DNA of 64,000 nucleotides from Paraphysomonas bandaiensis (taxonomy: Eukaryota; Chrysophyceae), in NCBI GenBank assembly GCA_965644295.1, contig CBFFRP010000134.1, positions 62,001-126,000 on the forward strand, in the 5' to 3' direction. The notes beneath the pieces were generated by a model. It was not told the DNA's origin, searched no databases, and was given only the letters and a program-made list of their open reading frames with translations. Below are positions 42,287 to 54,200 of this stretch, piece after piece. Each line of letters begins with the position of its first letter. Position 1 is the stretch's first letter. Made by a program: the position numbers and the translations under genes.

Positions 42287-42396
42287 GGTATTAATGGCCA
42301 TTATAATTCCCGGGACATTTTTCATTAATGCCATTATAATTGCAGGGAACTGGACTACCATTAATGGGCCATTAATGGTTACCAGAGGCCCTGGTT
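42287..42396 (+). repeat. CATTAATGG dispersed repeat, copy 2
   Basis: Direct-orientation copy of 39632-39746: GGTATTAATGGCCATTATAA, TTCCCGGGACATTTTTCATT, AATGCCATTATAATTGCAGG, GAACTGGACTACCATTAATG. Together they bracket the hAT relic, the L arm and the GC-rich relic as direct repeats 2.65 kb apart. Confidence 0.75.
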
Positions 42397-43736
42397 TGAA
42401 GTATGACCGTTGCTTAAAGAATACAGTAGTTGTATAGTTGTAAACTGTGTTACATGATATATGCAATAATCAACTGTCGGGCTGTTTTATACTATGAGCT
42501 ATATATTGTATATTATGCTTGTACATATTATAATATGTTCTTTATGGTGAAAGTTTTATTATCGACTATGAATCAAGGTATGATGAATAATATGACAATG
42601 ATAAGATCCATTATTGGCGATGTTGCATAAGATGTTTGGCCAGGTCAGCAAGCACAAGTTAGTTGAAGCGTTCAAACATTGACTTTTTATATCGGCAATG
42701 GACTAATCCTGCAGCACCTCAGCAAGAAATAATGATATTTAAAAGTCAAAGGAGTTTGTACAAGAGATATTATGTATGTGCTAAAACGAAAATGACAAGA
42801 ACTTCTTTCCCTGCACAGAAATATGACGAGCTGCAGTCTACGAAGTTTGTAGAGAACATTTCATAAGGTATATTGTCGTATATTTCAAATATTTATCCCG
42901 ACAGGGTTACAAGTATTTCTTACCCTGTCAGATATTGCCATCCGAAGGAGTTGTGGCTGCTGAGGTATTGGGTCACATCAAGGATTAGGTTTAGGTGGGT
43001 CGAACGATGCCTACTTGACCTATCGAGCTGGATATGTCTCTCACGGAGAGTGTATCAGGTTGCTCAGTGGCAGTTCGTCCAGGCTTTGTCGCTGGGAAAA
43101 ATATTCATCAGAAATCAGAAGGCCTGGAAAGAGAAGGCTCAGGCTGGCTAATTTATTAGCATGTCATTAATCAAGAGAGGATATAGAATTTGGTTAGGAG
43201 GGTCAGAAACAGTGTCCGTGCATGTGCTTTCTCTGCGACAACTCCACCTACTTTTCATTTATTAGATATTTGTTGTCTCTAACCCTAATACCACACATAG
43301 AATAGTTTCTTTAACATTTCTACTTAAATACTGTAAATACTCCTAAATTTCCCAAAATATCGTAAAATTCTCACGTAAGATACGTGACTGTACAAAATAT
43401 GTTACTATGTGATTGGTCTCAGTGTTCCTTTCAACCGTGTGTGGTTGCTGTTAGTCTACTAGGCTATGTTCCTCATGTTAAGTCTTTTGTAATATATCTT
43501 CTAACTAATACGAAGTATATCTCTCTAAATATATGTATTACAACCAGCAGTAAACCTTATTTTTTAGATAGACATTATGGTGAGATGCGTCACATGTATA
43601 TGAGGTAGAGTAGATATTCTAGTAATATACTTGCTCTTATAACTATGAGATTTATCCACACTGTTGTGCTTCTACTAGCTTATGTACATATGTAGGCTAG
43701 TTTACTCTTATTGAGCCGCACTTGTCATCACTTTCG

Positions 43737-46700
43737 TTATAAATCTTTACCTACTTCGGCAAACGTCACACACAATTTCCTATCTGATGATTGCGTTGGA
43801 CTTCCATTACTACATTGTTGTTCTGATTGGTGACTGTATCGTCTCAATGACCATTTCCTAGATTCAGTAGAAATATATCCTGCCGGAGAAGTTGGTTGTA
43901 ACTGCGATTCAGTGATCCCAAGTACGTGGCCTGTAGAATTAATCGAAACTGAGATTGGTTGATGAATAGATTTGTCTGATTCATCATCGTCATATGTCCC
44001 ACTGCCTAAGGCTATAGACAGCGTCATCTAAATATGCGGACCATTTTACCATTGTGACAATACAACGCTTACCTCTGTTAGATATCATGATACCACGACG
44101 TCTGGCATCCACTCTAATATCCTCTGGTGATGCCCACATGCTAAATAGACAGAGAGACAATTGAGTTCAAATAGTCAAATTTGGTCTAACATACTTCGCT
44201 AATTTTGAAGTAGCCGCCTGTGCCTGTGGAGAGCTTGATAACAGTCTCAGAGTTGTTAAATTGGCTACACAATGGAATAATAAAACTAAATGCTGCTTGC
44301 ACTGACACATACCCGCGTCTTGCGTTCCGAAATAGTTTTGCTTCTGAAGTGCAATGAATTCATCGCGTAGATATCTGTACAGCAATTCGTAATGATAATT
44401 TCCTACCAATCGCATATTCCGTGCCTGTCTTTTATAAGCCATTCGAAAAATTTTTCTTCTCGGGCTGTCACGTCCTTCCTATGTACGAACATCGTTATGG
44501 CACTCACATCTGCTGAAGGGATAGGCACACACCCCAGAGAGCTCTTCTTCGAAAACTTCTTTGGGGGTTTAGCTACAACTGTTGAAATCGTGAATATGAG
44601 CCAAGTAGTCACCAACGATATATACCTGAACAAGCTACAAACCGCAGAAAGAGCTGTACGCAGCACGATACAAAGTGGAAATTTGCCCTATGTCTACCAC
44701 CACAATACATTACCAGTCATATACTACTATCACACCATATATATATCCTCACTTTGACAGCCTAAAAAGGAATTAGGACATTGCAACTTCTTAGCGAAAG
44801 AGTGCTACCTAATTTCCAAGTATCCTTGAGAGCGGAGTTTTCTCAATGAATATCGATAAAACCGACTATATGTGCATATTAGCAACAGTGACAGAAAAAT
44901 ATGAGCAATGTGTACCTTTGATAAGGGCACGTCAACTGAATTAAATCACTAACGTTTTTGCATTTCTCAAGTAAAGTATGAATACACTGAACACATTATG
45001 TGATAAGCAATACCAGATATATGAGTATACACACCACTCTCTTTTTCACGACCTCATCAACGGCATTGGTGCGATACAAATCTGTTTCTTCATTACGAGC
45101 CCGAATATCCTCCCCATTCATATGAACACGCTATACCAATAGTGATGATGCTAAAAATTCACTACAACAGGTGCACATACATCCGATTCCCACGCCGAAG
45201 TGGGTTTGAAATTCGGAACGAAATTTTCAATAATATCTTCGAACTTGAAGTACTGTTGCGTAATCTTTCGTATCTGAGGAAACTCTAAGTCCGTGACCAA
45301 AATTCCAATTCTAAAACCTGTTCACAGAATAATATTTATTGCTTATACAATGTCTAATTATTCCACTTCAAGAGGTTCTTACCAGGCCTTCGTTTCAGTT
45401 TCATATCTGTACCTGCATTGGATATCGCAATCATCATGCTGCAATATCCCATAAACTCACTATTGGTACATATCATAGCACACCTGAATATCATCTCTAA
45501 ACCAGCAAATCCTCTTATTTCAGGGGAGCGAATAGTGTACAGAGCAGACGTATCTAGTATTTCAAAGAGATATACATAGCAATATAAACACCCGACTGCT
45601 GAATTCCGTTACGAAATACCTGAACCAGATATATTCGTAGGTTCTCTAGAGTCGAAAGAGAGCTGAACGCAATAAAAATAATTGGTTGGTGAAATGATAC
45701 TGTGAATGTATAGTTATCACCGTCCATGGCATTGAGTCAAACATTTCTGGTTTAGGTATACCAGCTGTAGACTCCGAACGAGATGACCCAATGCTCCACC
45801 GTGGACGCAAGGACGGGGATCGTTTCGATGCTCTCTTCTCCTGCACAGAAGTCGCAACCGGGGTATATTTCATAGCTACTTTCCTTCCCGTAAAGTCTTT
45901 GGGCATTTCTTGGTGTCCGCCTGTTGGAGAATTTTCGTCGGGGTAAAAACCAGTGAAAATGCACCGCATCTCTGATCGATTCTGCAAGTAGGTCGTCAGT
46001 CTGACAAAAGACAAATATTAGCACAAATTACTGACAATTCAAAATGCTTACTTGTGTGGTGAGCAATGGCTATTTCGACTATGAGGATAGGGTACGACAA
46101 GGTCCTACATTGCTGTCAATATATAAAAAACGGATATCGATCATAGACACACACCAGTTCCACATAGTAGGTGCGATCGCTTAGCTCCGACGGTTGAACT
46201 GCAACTGTACTTAATAAACACTATTTACCATGAGAACTACGCACTTGGTTTGATGTTAGCATCGGGATTCAATCCACATTGAACCAATGTGAAATTATCT
46301 ACCTATCACAACTATCACTCTAAAGTTGCGACGTTTGCGAATATAACTCACATTTTTAACATCTACAGCATGATCAAATGTGTGTGTGCTTCCATCTTCA
46401 AGGCATATTACAATCTGAATATTTATAGGCCGATCAGCTGTTCCACTACAACGAAGTCACATGTGAGTTTAGAATATCACAACTATCCCACTACCGATGA
46501 GCAAATGGCGGAAGCGTCTTCGTAATTGCCTTAGGATAAAATGTATTCGGTAGTATGAATGTAACGCTATATACTTTCCTAACAACAGATGTGTCTTCAT
46601 CCTCTAATTCAACATATACTTTAAATGAATACTCCGAATCAGATGAGTTATCATGAGACACATTTCTGGAGCCCTTAGAGATGATTTTGCTACCGATCTT

Positions 46701-46748
46701 AAAGCTCAGACAATCCCTATGCGCGATATGGGTAGAAAACCTACGCAT
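43737..46748 (-). CDS. Unidentified 690-aa protein with a YEATS-like N-terminal segment, 19 exons
   Basis: Exons in transcription order: 46748-46495, 46445-46352, 46302-46245, 46204-46155, 46104-46052, 46000-45762, 45699-45592, 45553-45383, 45317-45181, 45130-45038, 44986-44916, 44865-44809, 44761-44753, 44693-44626, 44578-44533, 44464-44313, 44264-44195, 44140-44073, 44011-43737; 2073 nt, phases consistent. Residues about 42-107 (FKVYVELEDEDTSVVRKVYS, VTFILPNTFYPKA, LPPF, PINIQIVI, HTFDH) resemble a YEATS domain (vYv...d......v..V.F.L...F.p......PPF), but the usual GWGEF is absent. A Ser/Arg-rich linker follows, then segments I do not recognise (FRIGILVTDLEFPQIRKI; MAYKRQARNMRLVGNYHYEL; DIRVDARRRGIMIS) and an acidic/Ser-rich tail. 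If the YEATS match holds, it would be a chromatin reader. Exon 13 is only 9 nt. Several short-intron choices are alternatives; the 45038 donor could be 45035. Confidence 0.55.
44753..44761 (-). other. 9-nt micro-exon (exon 13 of the YEATS-like gene)
   Basis: Bounded by TTTTTAG on its 5' side and GTGAGG on its 3' side. It supplies 1+6+2 nt that join the neighbouring exons in frame (…IRLSKHRANF…). No other phase-compatible join of exons 12 and 14 was found by eye. Confidence 0.5.
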
Positions 46749-47035
46749 TGGAGGGAGTCGTGGGATTATTCACTACTTTAATTGATTGAAGTGCATGATA
46801 TTATGATAGTAACGGTACGAGTGTAGTCGTATATGAATAAAGTATCTGCTCCATACACGCACGCCTATAAATACCTATATTTCCTACATGCACCGGGAAT
46901 ATACTGATTTTATGAAAATTTCCCATATTTTGGGGGAAGATAAAGACGGCTAAACGAAAACATACATACAGTACATACATACATACATACATACATACAT
47001 ACATACATACATACATACATACATACATACATACA

Positions 47036-47066
<31 letters not shown>

Positions 47067-47344
47067 GTACATACATAACATACATACATACATGCATACA
47101 TACATACATACATACATACATACATACATACATACATACATACATACATACATACATACATACATACATACATACATACATACATACATACATACATACA
47201 TACATACATACATACATACATACATACATACATACATACATACATACATACATACATACATACATGCAACATATTCAAGATCTGCTGACTTTATGTTTAC
47301 TTATGGTTAGTATTCCTTACCAATAGAACGTTACAGCAGCAACA
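46749..47344. promoter_or_regulatory. Head-to-head promoter region, YEATS-like gene / VPS36, half of it microsatellite
   Basis: 596 bp between two divergent starts, of which about 300 bp is (CATA)n (listed separately), ending only 80 bp before the VPS36 ATG. Nothing else is recognised. Confidence 0.5.
46961..47265 (+). repeat. (CATA)n microsatellite, about 300 bp
   Basis: Tetranucleotide array of about 75 units with a few interruptions around 47063-47095 (TATGTAC, TAACATAC, CATGCATAC). All ORFs reported in this segment are simple-repeat reading frames (MYVC.../IHTY...). Confidence 0.98.
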
Positions 47345-48661
47345 ATGGCTTCTCCCGAGCAACACTTCAATAAACTAGAGCTCACTCCTGCTGGTCGACC
47401 CAAATATAAAGACGGAGAAGTAGAAATCAAGTGTGTGGAGAATGTACGAGTCGAAACAGACTCTCGCTGTGAAGTGTTAGATATCGGATCCCTTCTTCTC
47501 ACTAATATTCATATCGTTATAATAAGATCACAACAATCACGTATGGAAGCATGGGGACTTGAGCTAATGAGAGTCGTTATAGTTGAAGACTGTGCCAGTT
47601 TTTTTGTTCCCTCCAAAAGAATCAGAATCCATATCGAAAATGGAAATAAATTAGAATTTAAATTTCTTAGTGGGCAAAAAGAGACTACCATAGAGTTGAT
47701 ACGGAAGACTTTAGAGCGGAAGGCTTGGACTGATATTTGTTCCCCTCCAAAGCCGGTTGTTACCGAAGCTGCCTTCTCTGTTGAAAGTGCAGGTGTGTCT
47801 GGTTTAATGAGAAGGCAGGAGAGAGAGCATCAAAGTGTGGATGCAGTAACCCGGGAAGCATTGACTGATTTGAATGTGCTTATGACTCGAGCACGGGAAG
47901 TTGTGAAAGTAATTGAAAAATACTCTGCGGTGAGGTTCGACAAGTCTGATGCACAATCGGAGACGTCGTCCGAAATGGGTGAGCTAAGTGTCTTCACATT
48001 GTCATTATATAATACAATATGTTTAGGGGATGCAAATGAAATGGAAGGAATTCTTCAAAACATTGGTAATTCATGCACTTCATAGTTTCCTGATATTAAT
48101 TGTCATATTCAATGTTCCAGGTATTGTATCGCCAGTGACACGACTTACCGCAGGAAGACAATATCACGAGCAGTTAGCCCGTCAAATTGGGGACCTGCTA
48201 CTCTTAGATAATAGATTGCGCCGTTTGGGTGGGATGGTGACGCTTCCAGATGTTTACTGCCTCTACAACAGGGCCAGGGGAACGGAGCTAGTCTCACCTG
48301 ATGATCTCCTGAAAGCAGCTTCTCTTATGCAAGACTTACGGATAGGTTTGATACTCTTGCTACGCACTAATTTCGCAATGTGACTTTCCTTTCAGGCCTC
48401 AGACTAAGAAAATTTAAATCGGGTGTATATGTGTTACAAGAAGATAGTTTTAATGATGATGTCATGTTCAATAAGCTAGTGGCATTGGCTCAGCAAGACC
48501 CATTACAAGGAATTAGCCCCGCTGGTGTTTCCCAGTGCTTGCATATGTCAATACTAGTGGCAAAGGAGCAACTTCTTCTTGCAGAACAGCACACACTGTT
48601 GTGTAGGGACGACACTATTAATGGAATTTTTTTCTTCGCTAATAAGTTTATGGATGTATAG
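47345..48661 (+). CDS. VPS36: VPS36 / EAP45, ESCRT-II subunit, 387 aa
   Basis: Exons 47345-47978, 48027-48065, 48121-48345, 48396-48661; all phases agree and the length equals human VPS36 (386). The N-terminal GLUE/split-PH domain (residues about 20-130) shows DGEVEIKCVENVRVETD, LLLTNIHIVII and RIRIHIENGNKLEFKFLSG. The C-terminal winged-helix part has GIVSPVTRLTAGRQYHEQLA, RLGGMVTLPDVYCLYNRARG and LRLRKFKSGVYVLQ, plus LLLAEQHTLLCRDD, the EAP30/VPS36 signature. ESCRT-II with VPS22 and VPS25 sorts ubiquitinated cargo into multivesicular bodies; GLUE binds phosphoinositides and ubiquitin. A coiled linker (DLNVLMTRAREVVKVIEKYS) precedes exon 2. The intron 47979-48026 is in frame and stop-free; removing it brings the protein into line with the family. 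Confidence 0.95.
47979..48026 (+). other. 48-nt stop-free intron of VPS36
   Basis: Starts GTGAGC, ends GTTTAG, is a multiple of three and has no in-frame stop. Unspliced, it would insert 16 residues (…GELSVFTLSLYNTICL…) between SSEM and GDANEMEG. Confidence 0.75.
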
Positions 48662-51276
48662 TGCGTGAATGTATGTAGTATGTAGCATATCACTTTGTTT
48701 ACTGTGAAGTAGGTAGCTTGATAAACGACGCTATTGGTTTGTAAGTGAATGTCTGATTATTATCAATAGGTGTGTAAGAGCCAGAACTAGTGTAGCAAAA
48801 CAAGATGACTAACTAGTGCTTAACTCTGATATCCTACTGTTTTGCGCTATGAAAGCTGCTTGTGCGTCATCCCAAGCACCAAGGTGCTACCACTTTCGTT
48901 TTCTGTCCTTAAGATGAATTAGCCTGAATGTTATACCCCGGATTACTGTTTATTCGTCAAGGCCTAAAGCCGTCTACACAAGTGATAATATATCCATCAA
49001 TACTATTGATGAAACGCTATCTAACAATAGTATCACTCACTATCCCTGAGTGATATTTTTAGTGTCCCTTGTACCACACAAGCACTTAGTATGAGTGGGC
49101 AGATAATTATCTGTTGACTATATATTGGCTTGTGAAAATAGAAGTTTATTGTTGTGGCATTGCGACAGCATAGGTCCTTCTTCTTATTCGAGAAGCTCTT
49201 GATTGTTGTATTGTATTGATTTCTTGTGGTAGCTTTTCAACGGGTATGTACATACTCTATGCATAACACGTGTGCCCCTCACATAATAATATATTAACTG
49301 CTACACAACGCACAACGCAATGCATACAAGAATCATCCTGTCGACCTGGTGTATTACGTGTTACATTTATCAACATTAAATATTTGGATGATGAAATAAT
49401 AACTTGAACATGAACTTAAACAGAAATCTATTTTAGTATAAAAGTCGATGTGATCATGAAACCTGGTATAATGGTTTTAGATACTAGAAGTTCACTTGAT
49501 TATAGTTTTGTAAGTATAAATATGAGAATTTGTACTACTTAGTTAAAGGTAAAAGTCTATCTAGCTTGACTAGTGTTCATCTCTAGCTACTTATTATCTG
49601 GTGCTGATTCTCGATGCCTACATTATTATAAGACTTTCTTATATATAATACCAGAAATAAGAATATTTTTTCTTAAATAATAAATTACACATAAATTGTC
49701 TTTTCAATGTATGTATATAATGGGATTCGAACTAGTCAGCTTAAAATATTGCAACTGATATTTGTAGTATGAATTAAAATGTGCAAGTATAAAAAGAACA
49801 CGCATCAAGATGGCGATATCGTGAAAACGATTGCTTTTAAAAAAACTTTTGTATCTCGTTTGGGATGAAACATTAACCTGTCCAAAAAAAGGTACTTGCA
49901 CTATACCACACTATACAGAGACAGCTATTAGGTATTACACGGTGCATCCAACACATACAGTACCAAAAAAAGTGTCAATTATATGTATGTGATGCATACA
50001 TCTATTTTTACTTTAAACAATATATATTACATAGTATATAATATAATAATATCTTTATACTATTGGTATTTCTATTATAGTCATGAACTTTCAAGTCAGT
50101 ACTGGTAAACCAAGTTGTAGAAAAAAGGAACACAAGAAACATCTTCGAACATTACGAATTCTTTAGAAAGCGCCCATTTTGGTTAGTAGATTGATAAACT
50201 AAATACTAGTATATGTGTGAATTTATTAACTATTGCCTACTAGTACAGTACGTTATTCTGTTCTAACATACCTCGTCATTGTGTTAGACTGATATAAAAT
50301 GATATAGATTTTATAAAAACTGAACTAAGACTTCACATACATAATATACCTAACTGATTAATAAATAATACAATAAATTAATTCTTCTTATCACTAATGG
50401 TCATTCACTATATTCCCTCTGAGGAGATCACTTGACAAGAAAGTCGAACTCGTACCTTCTCATGGTGTTTTGTGGGATAAGTACCAGAGATATTTCTCCG
50501 GGAAACTATCGTGTGAGCCGCATATATATATTCAACAGATAATTCTCTGCCCACTTATAGCCGAATGCTTGTGTGGTACAAGTAACATTAATAATAAGTG
50601 CCACTTTTTGTGTAAACGTCTTTGGGCCCAACTTAAGTCAACAGTTGTCAAGTATATTGTATCTACATTCTGCGTGCTCGTTGAGTTTGCTTTGAGTGAT
50701 AGAGCGAAAGTGGTTGCAACTTGGTGCTTGTGGTGACGCGCTATCAGAGTTAAGCGCCTATATTGCTAATAATAAGACATTCACTTCTATATTAATCTTA
50801 TTACAACTACCAATTAATATTTTACGAGACCTTAAGCTTATTAGATATAGTCACGATCATATAATATATTGTAAAGTTCATATAATACTTATTTTTATAC
50901 TTTTAACGCTGTACTTTTAAAACTATAACATTAATTGCATACAAATTAGCAAAGCTTAACATCGGTCAGCATACAAAGAGCATAAAAACATTGAATATGT
51001 ACACTAGTCCAAACTGTAGAAGCGCTTCTGATTGAAGACTTGAAAAGTGTGAATTTATTTCCATTTGGTTCTATTGCAGAATCTAATTAAGGCGATTAAG
51101 TAGAATTCAGGAATACAGAAACTGATTGCAAGGGTTTATCATAAATATCTCTATGCATAATTATTATATAAACATTTCCAAATCTAAAAGCTGGCATGGA
51201 GGCTCTTACAATCATAGGGTAAAGGCACGTATCTTTGAAAAAATTCGACACAAATAAGGAAGTATACACACTATAT
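48662..51276. other. Tail-to-tail spacer, VPS36 / armadillo gene, filled by a mobile element
   Basis: The long-inverted-end element covers 48744-50785. Its own centre (about 49130-50420) and the remaining 490 bp on the right are very AT-rich, with no gene seen. Confidence 0.5.
48744..50785. mobile_element. About 2.04-kb element with inverted ends of about 350-400 bp
   Basis: The left arm (48744-49130) starts AGTGAATGTCTGATTATTA. The right arm (about 50430-50785) ends with the reverse complement (TAATAATAAGACATTCACT). Module L and R words appear in both: AAGCACCAAGGTGC/GCAACTTGGTGCTTG, GGCCTAAAGCCGTCTACACA/TGTGTAAACGTCTTTGGGCC. R in the right arm begins AAGTCGAACTCGTACCTTCT and GGGATAAGTACCAGAGA. 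The 1.3-kb centre is AT-rich and has no coding signal I can see. Size and design match the 23.1-25.1 kb copy, but the centres differ. Confidence 0.75.
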
Positions 51277-54200
51277 CTAGTACTTTGATATAACCGTCCA
51301 TCGTTTCAGTACACCATCTACGTTGCTTTCATTGCCTTTGTTTTTCTTTGAGTGGTTGATTAAAGCAACTAGTCCCTTAAATTCACTGGAACTGGCCTTT
51401 CGCATCCTTGGTGCTCTCTTTTTGGTAGTTGGAACAGTACCCGCAAGATGAGCTAATTCCATAGATTCACCACGAGACGATAATAACCTTGACTGCGTCG
51501 AAGTGCAACTACCGTCGTCTTCATCCTCAAACTTTGAAGCATGCACCAAGGACGGGAGTTGAACCCTTTCTGGTTGATCTTGCAGTGAACTTGATGAAGA
51601 CTTAGTAACTTTACCTTTTTCCATGAATCTTACTTTAGTTGACTTTTCAGACTCTGCATACAAGATGAGCTTCACCACATAAAAGGAATATTCGTACCAT
51701 AAGATCCATTGGTTATGCCAGTAATCATGCTGCGGTCTTTTCCACTATTGCTGGACACAAATGACGACCCGATTTCCAATGCCGACTGTCCTGACGCCTC
51801 TGCTCGTCGTTCGTACACTGTAGTGTCATCATCGTCCTCATCGTCTTCATCATAAACAATATCCGCAATCTATATGTGTCGCAGTTATACACAAAACTGA
51901 TGTAGTCGTATACCGCACCTTAGAATCATTTAGTGTAATTCTACGAATAACGCTGTTCGGATCGCTGCTATACCTACATTCATTTTTCTCACGTACCATA
52001 GGGATTGTTTTTATGATTTCATCTTCAGTGAAAGAATTCAAATTATGAAATCCGTCTTCTAGAGCCTTCAATGCACCTAAAGTTTCAATAGGGGGTTCTT
52101 CCAAGTATACTTTCACCAGAAACTTTCTCTGATCGACACTGATTTTATCAACATCAAGATTAACATTAGATGTTCCACCCAAGAGCTTGGTGTACAATGG
52201 AGCCGGATCGATATAAGCCGCTCGAGCTTCTTTCTGTTGCCCTCTAGACCCATTACACCAACTTTCAGCTTCCAACTCGCACAGCAAATCAGTATTCATT
52301 TTTAATTCATCGCCCTCAAAATTTCTAGTTAAATCTTGCAGAATAATTAATATGGCCCCACTTTGAACCAGCTTTTGGCGTATCGCAATGTTGTAAGTCA
52401 TTGACCGAAGAGCAGATGCACAATTCTTGCGAGTAGTAGCGAATGCAGCATCATCAAGGGACTCTCCATTTAGCGTAATAAGCTGAACAATAGCATCTAT
52501 CGCCCCTACCTCTACCATGGTTTCTTGATTTGGAATTGATATACAGAGGTTTCTAAATGCCGCTGAGCATCTCTCAACTAATTCGTGACTGAAGTTGTAG
52601 TGTGCATATTTTGGGCTATTTTTATATTGTGATAAAAAACATAATATTTCAGTGCACCCTTCTCGAACCATAAGTGCGGTGTTGACATTCCCACATGCCA
52701 AATGGCAAATTGATGTAATGGATAAAAGAACAGTATCTTTTTCTTCTTTTGTCACCGTCCACAATTCTTTAAATAGCCGAACAATACCTTGGGAGACTAA
52801 CATTTTCTGCGTAGACTTTTCTGTAGTAAGATTATACATAAAGGCAACCAATATACGAATAAGTTCTGAACTTTTATCAAACGACGAAAGCCATATAGTC
52901 TCAACGATACGAAGCGAATTTTGAAGTACTAATTTAGATAAATTCTCAGTCGCACATGAGAGACAATAGAGTGCGTTAATAACCGCAAGATCCAAATTGG
53001 GATCATTGGACTTGCATATAGTCATAAACCGGCTAATGCACTGATCATCAAGGACTTGAGTGCGCATAAGTGGATTGTTGGCAATATTTCCAAACATAGT
53101 CAGGTACGCATAGCTAACGGAAGGATCATTAAAAATTGAGCTCACATCGATAAGTCGCAGTATCCCTGATGACACAATGTTTGCGCGACATGATTCAGAC
53201 TGTGATGCCAAACATAAGCAAAAAATACACATTTCGCTAACTTCCTTGTCCTTACAACTTGACATCACAAGCATATTATTAACAGCCTCTCGTCGGAAAT
53301 CTTCATCTGCATCTGTCGTTTGCATCAATAGATTCGTTAAAATTCGCCCACTGTAGCGCTGCAACTCAATGTTTCCTTCCTGTTTGAGAAGCTTCATTAT
53401 TGCATTCACTGTTGACGAGGAGCTAAGCATCTGGCGAGCATACTGGCATGACAAATTACATAATGCCTTCGCACACATATTCAGTATATCAGTATTGTCA
53501 AGAAGTGTCAGGTTACCAAGACCCCATATTACACCATCATCAACCATGGTAGCATAAGATGTGGGATCATACATCAAATTTACTAACGCTTTTGCGCATA
53601 TAAGTTTTGTTTGTAATTGGTCAGATGTAACAAGGGCTGTTATTAGCAAAGTTTTAACCACACCGTCTCGAAGCATTGTCTGTTCACTCCCCTCCTCGTA
53701 TGACATATTACAAATAATAGCAGCGCATCCTCTCCTAATATGTTCATCAGGTTTCGAAGCTAATGAAATGATGAACTCCGTAGCTTGAAGATCCAGTAGC
53801 ATCATTCTCAATTCAGCAAATTGTGACAAATTGGAAACAGCAATGACTACACGGCGTTGTGTCAAAGCATGTTCCAATCGACTTAACTCAAGAAGCACCT
53901 TTAACACATCATCAGAAGCGAACTCTTTATAGTACTTGTCATGGCACGACAATCGTGAAAGGATGGCAGCACACTTAATCTTCGTCTCCAGATAATCTGC
54001 TTTAGTTAATTTCACTACAGGAATAAGTGCCCCTGCAGAAAGCATTTGGTCACAATTAGAATCGTTATCTGCAAGGTTGTATAGGGCCGATGCACAGTCC
54101 ACTTTGATTGATTGATTTGTTTCGTGTCGCAACATATGAACCAGTACAGGAATCGCACTAGATACATCAACAGATTTCTTGATGGTTATACTCCAGAGTG

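Larger units (their letters stand above)
39469..43736. other. 4.3-kb tail-to-tail spacer full of relics, dynein heavy chain / YEATS-like gene
   Basis: Contains two CATTAATGG repeats, a hAT transposase relic, one L-module arm and a GC-rich coding relic, all listed separately. The right part (about 42430-43736) is AT-rich with small ORFs (42663, 42873, 43384) for which I see no family signature. Confidence 0.55.

Noticed and set aside
42663-43608. Small ORFs at 42663, 42873 and 43384
   Set aside because: I found no recognisable motif and no supporting splice partners. They may be decayed repeat sequence.
45752-46024. Alternative reading frame of exon 6 in the YEATS-like gene
   Set aside because: It does not join in phase to the neighbouring exons on both sides, whereas the chosen frame does.
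46961-47265. CRISPR-like regular repeats
   Set aside because: Continuous tetranucleotide repetition without spacers in a eukaryotic genome; it is a microsatellite.
46801-47310. MYVC / IHTY repeat ORFs
   Set aside because: They are pure translations of the (CATA)n microsatellite in different frames.
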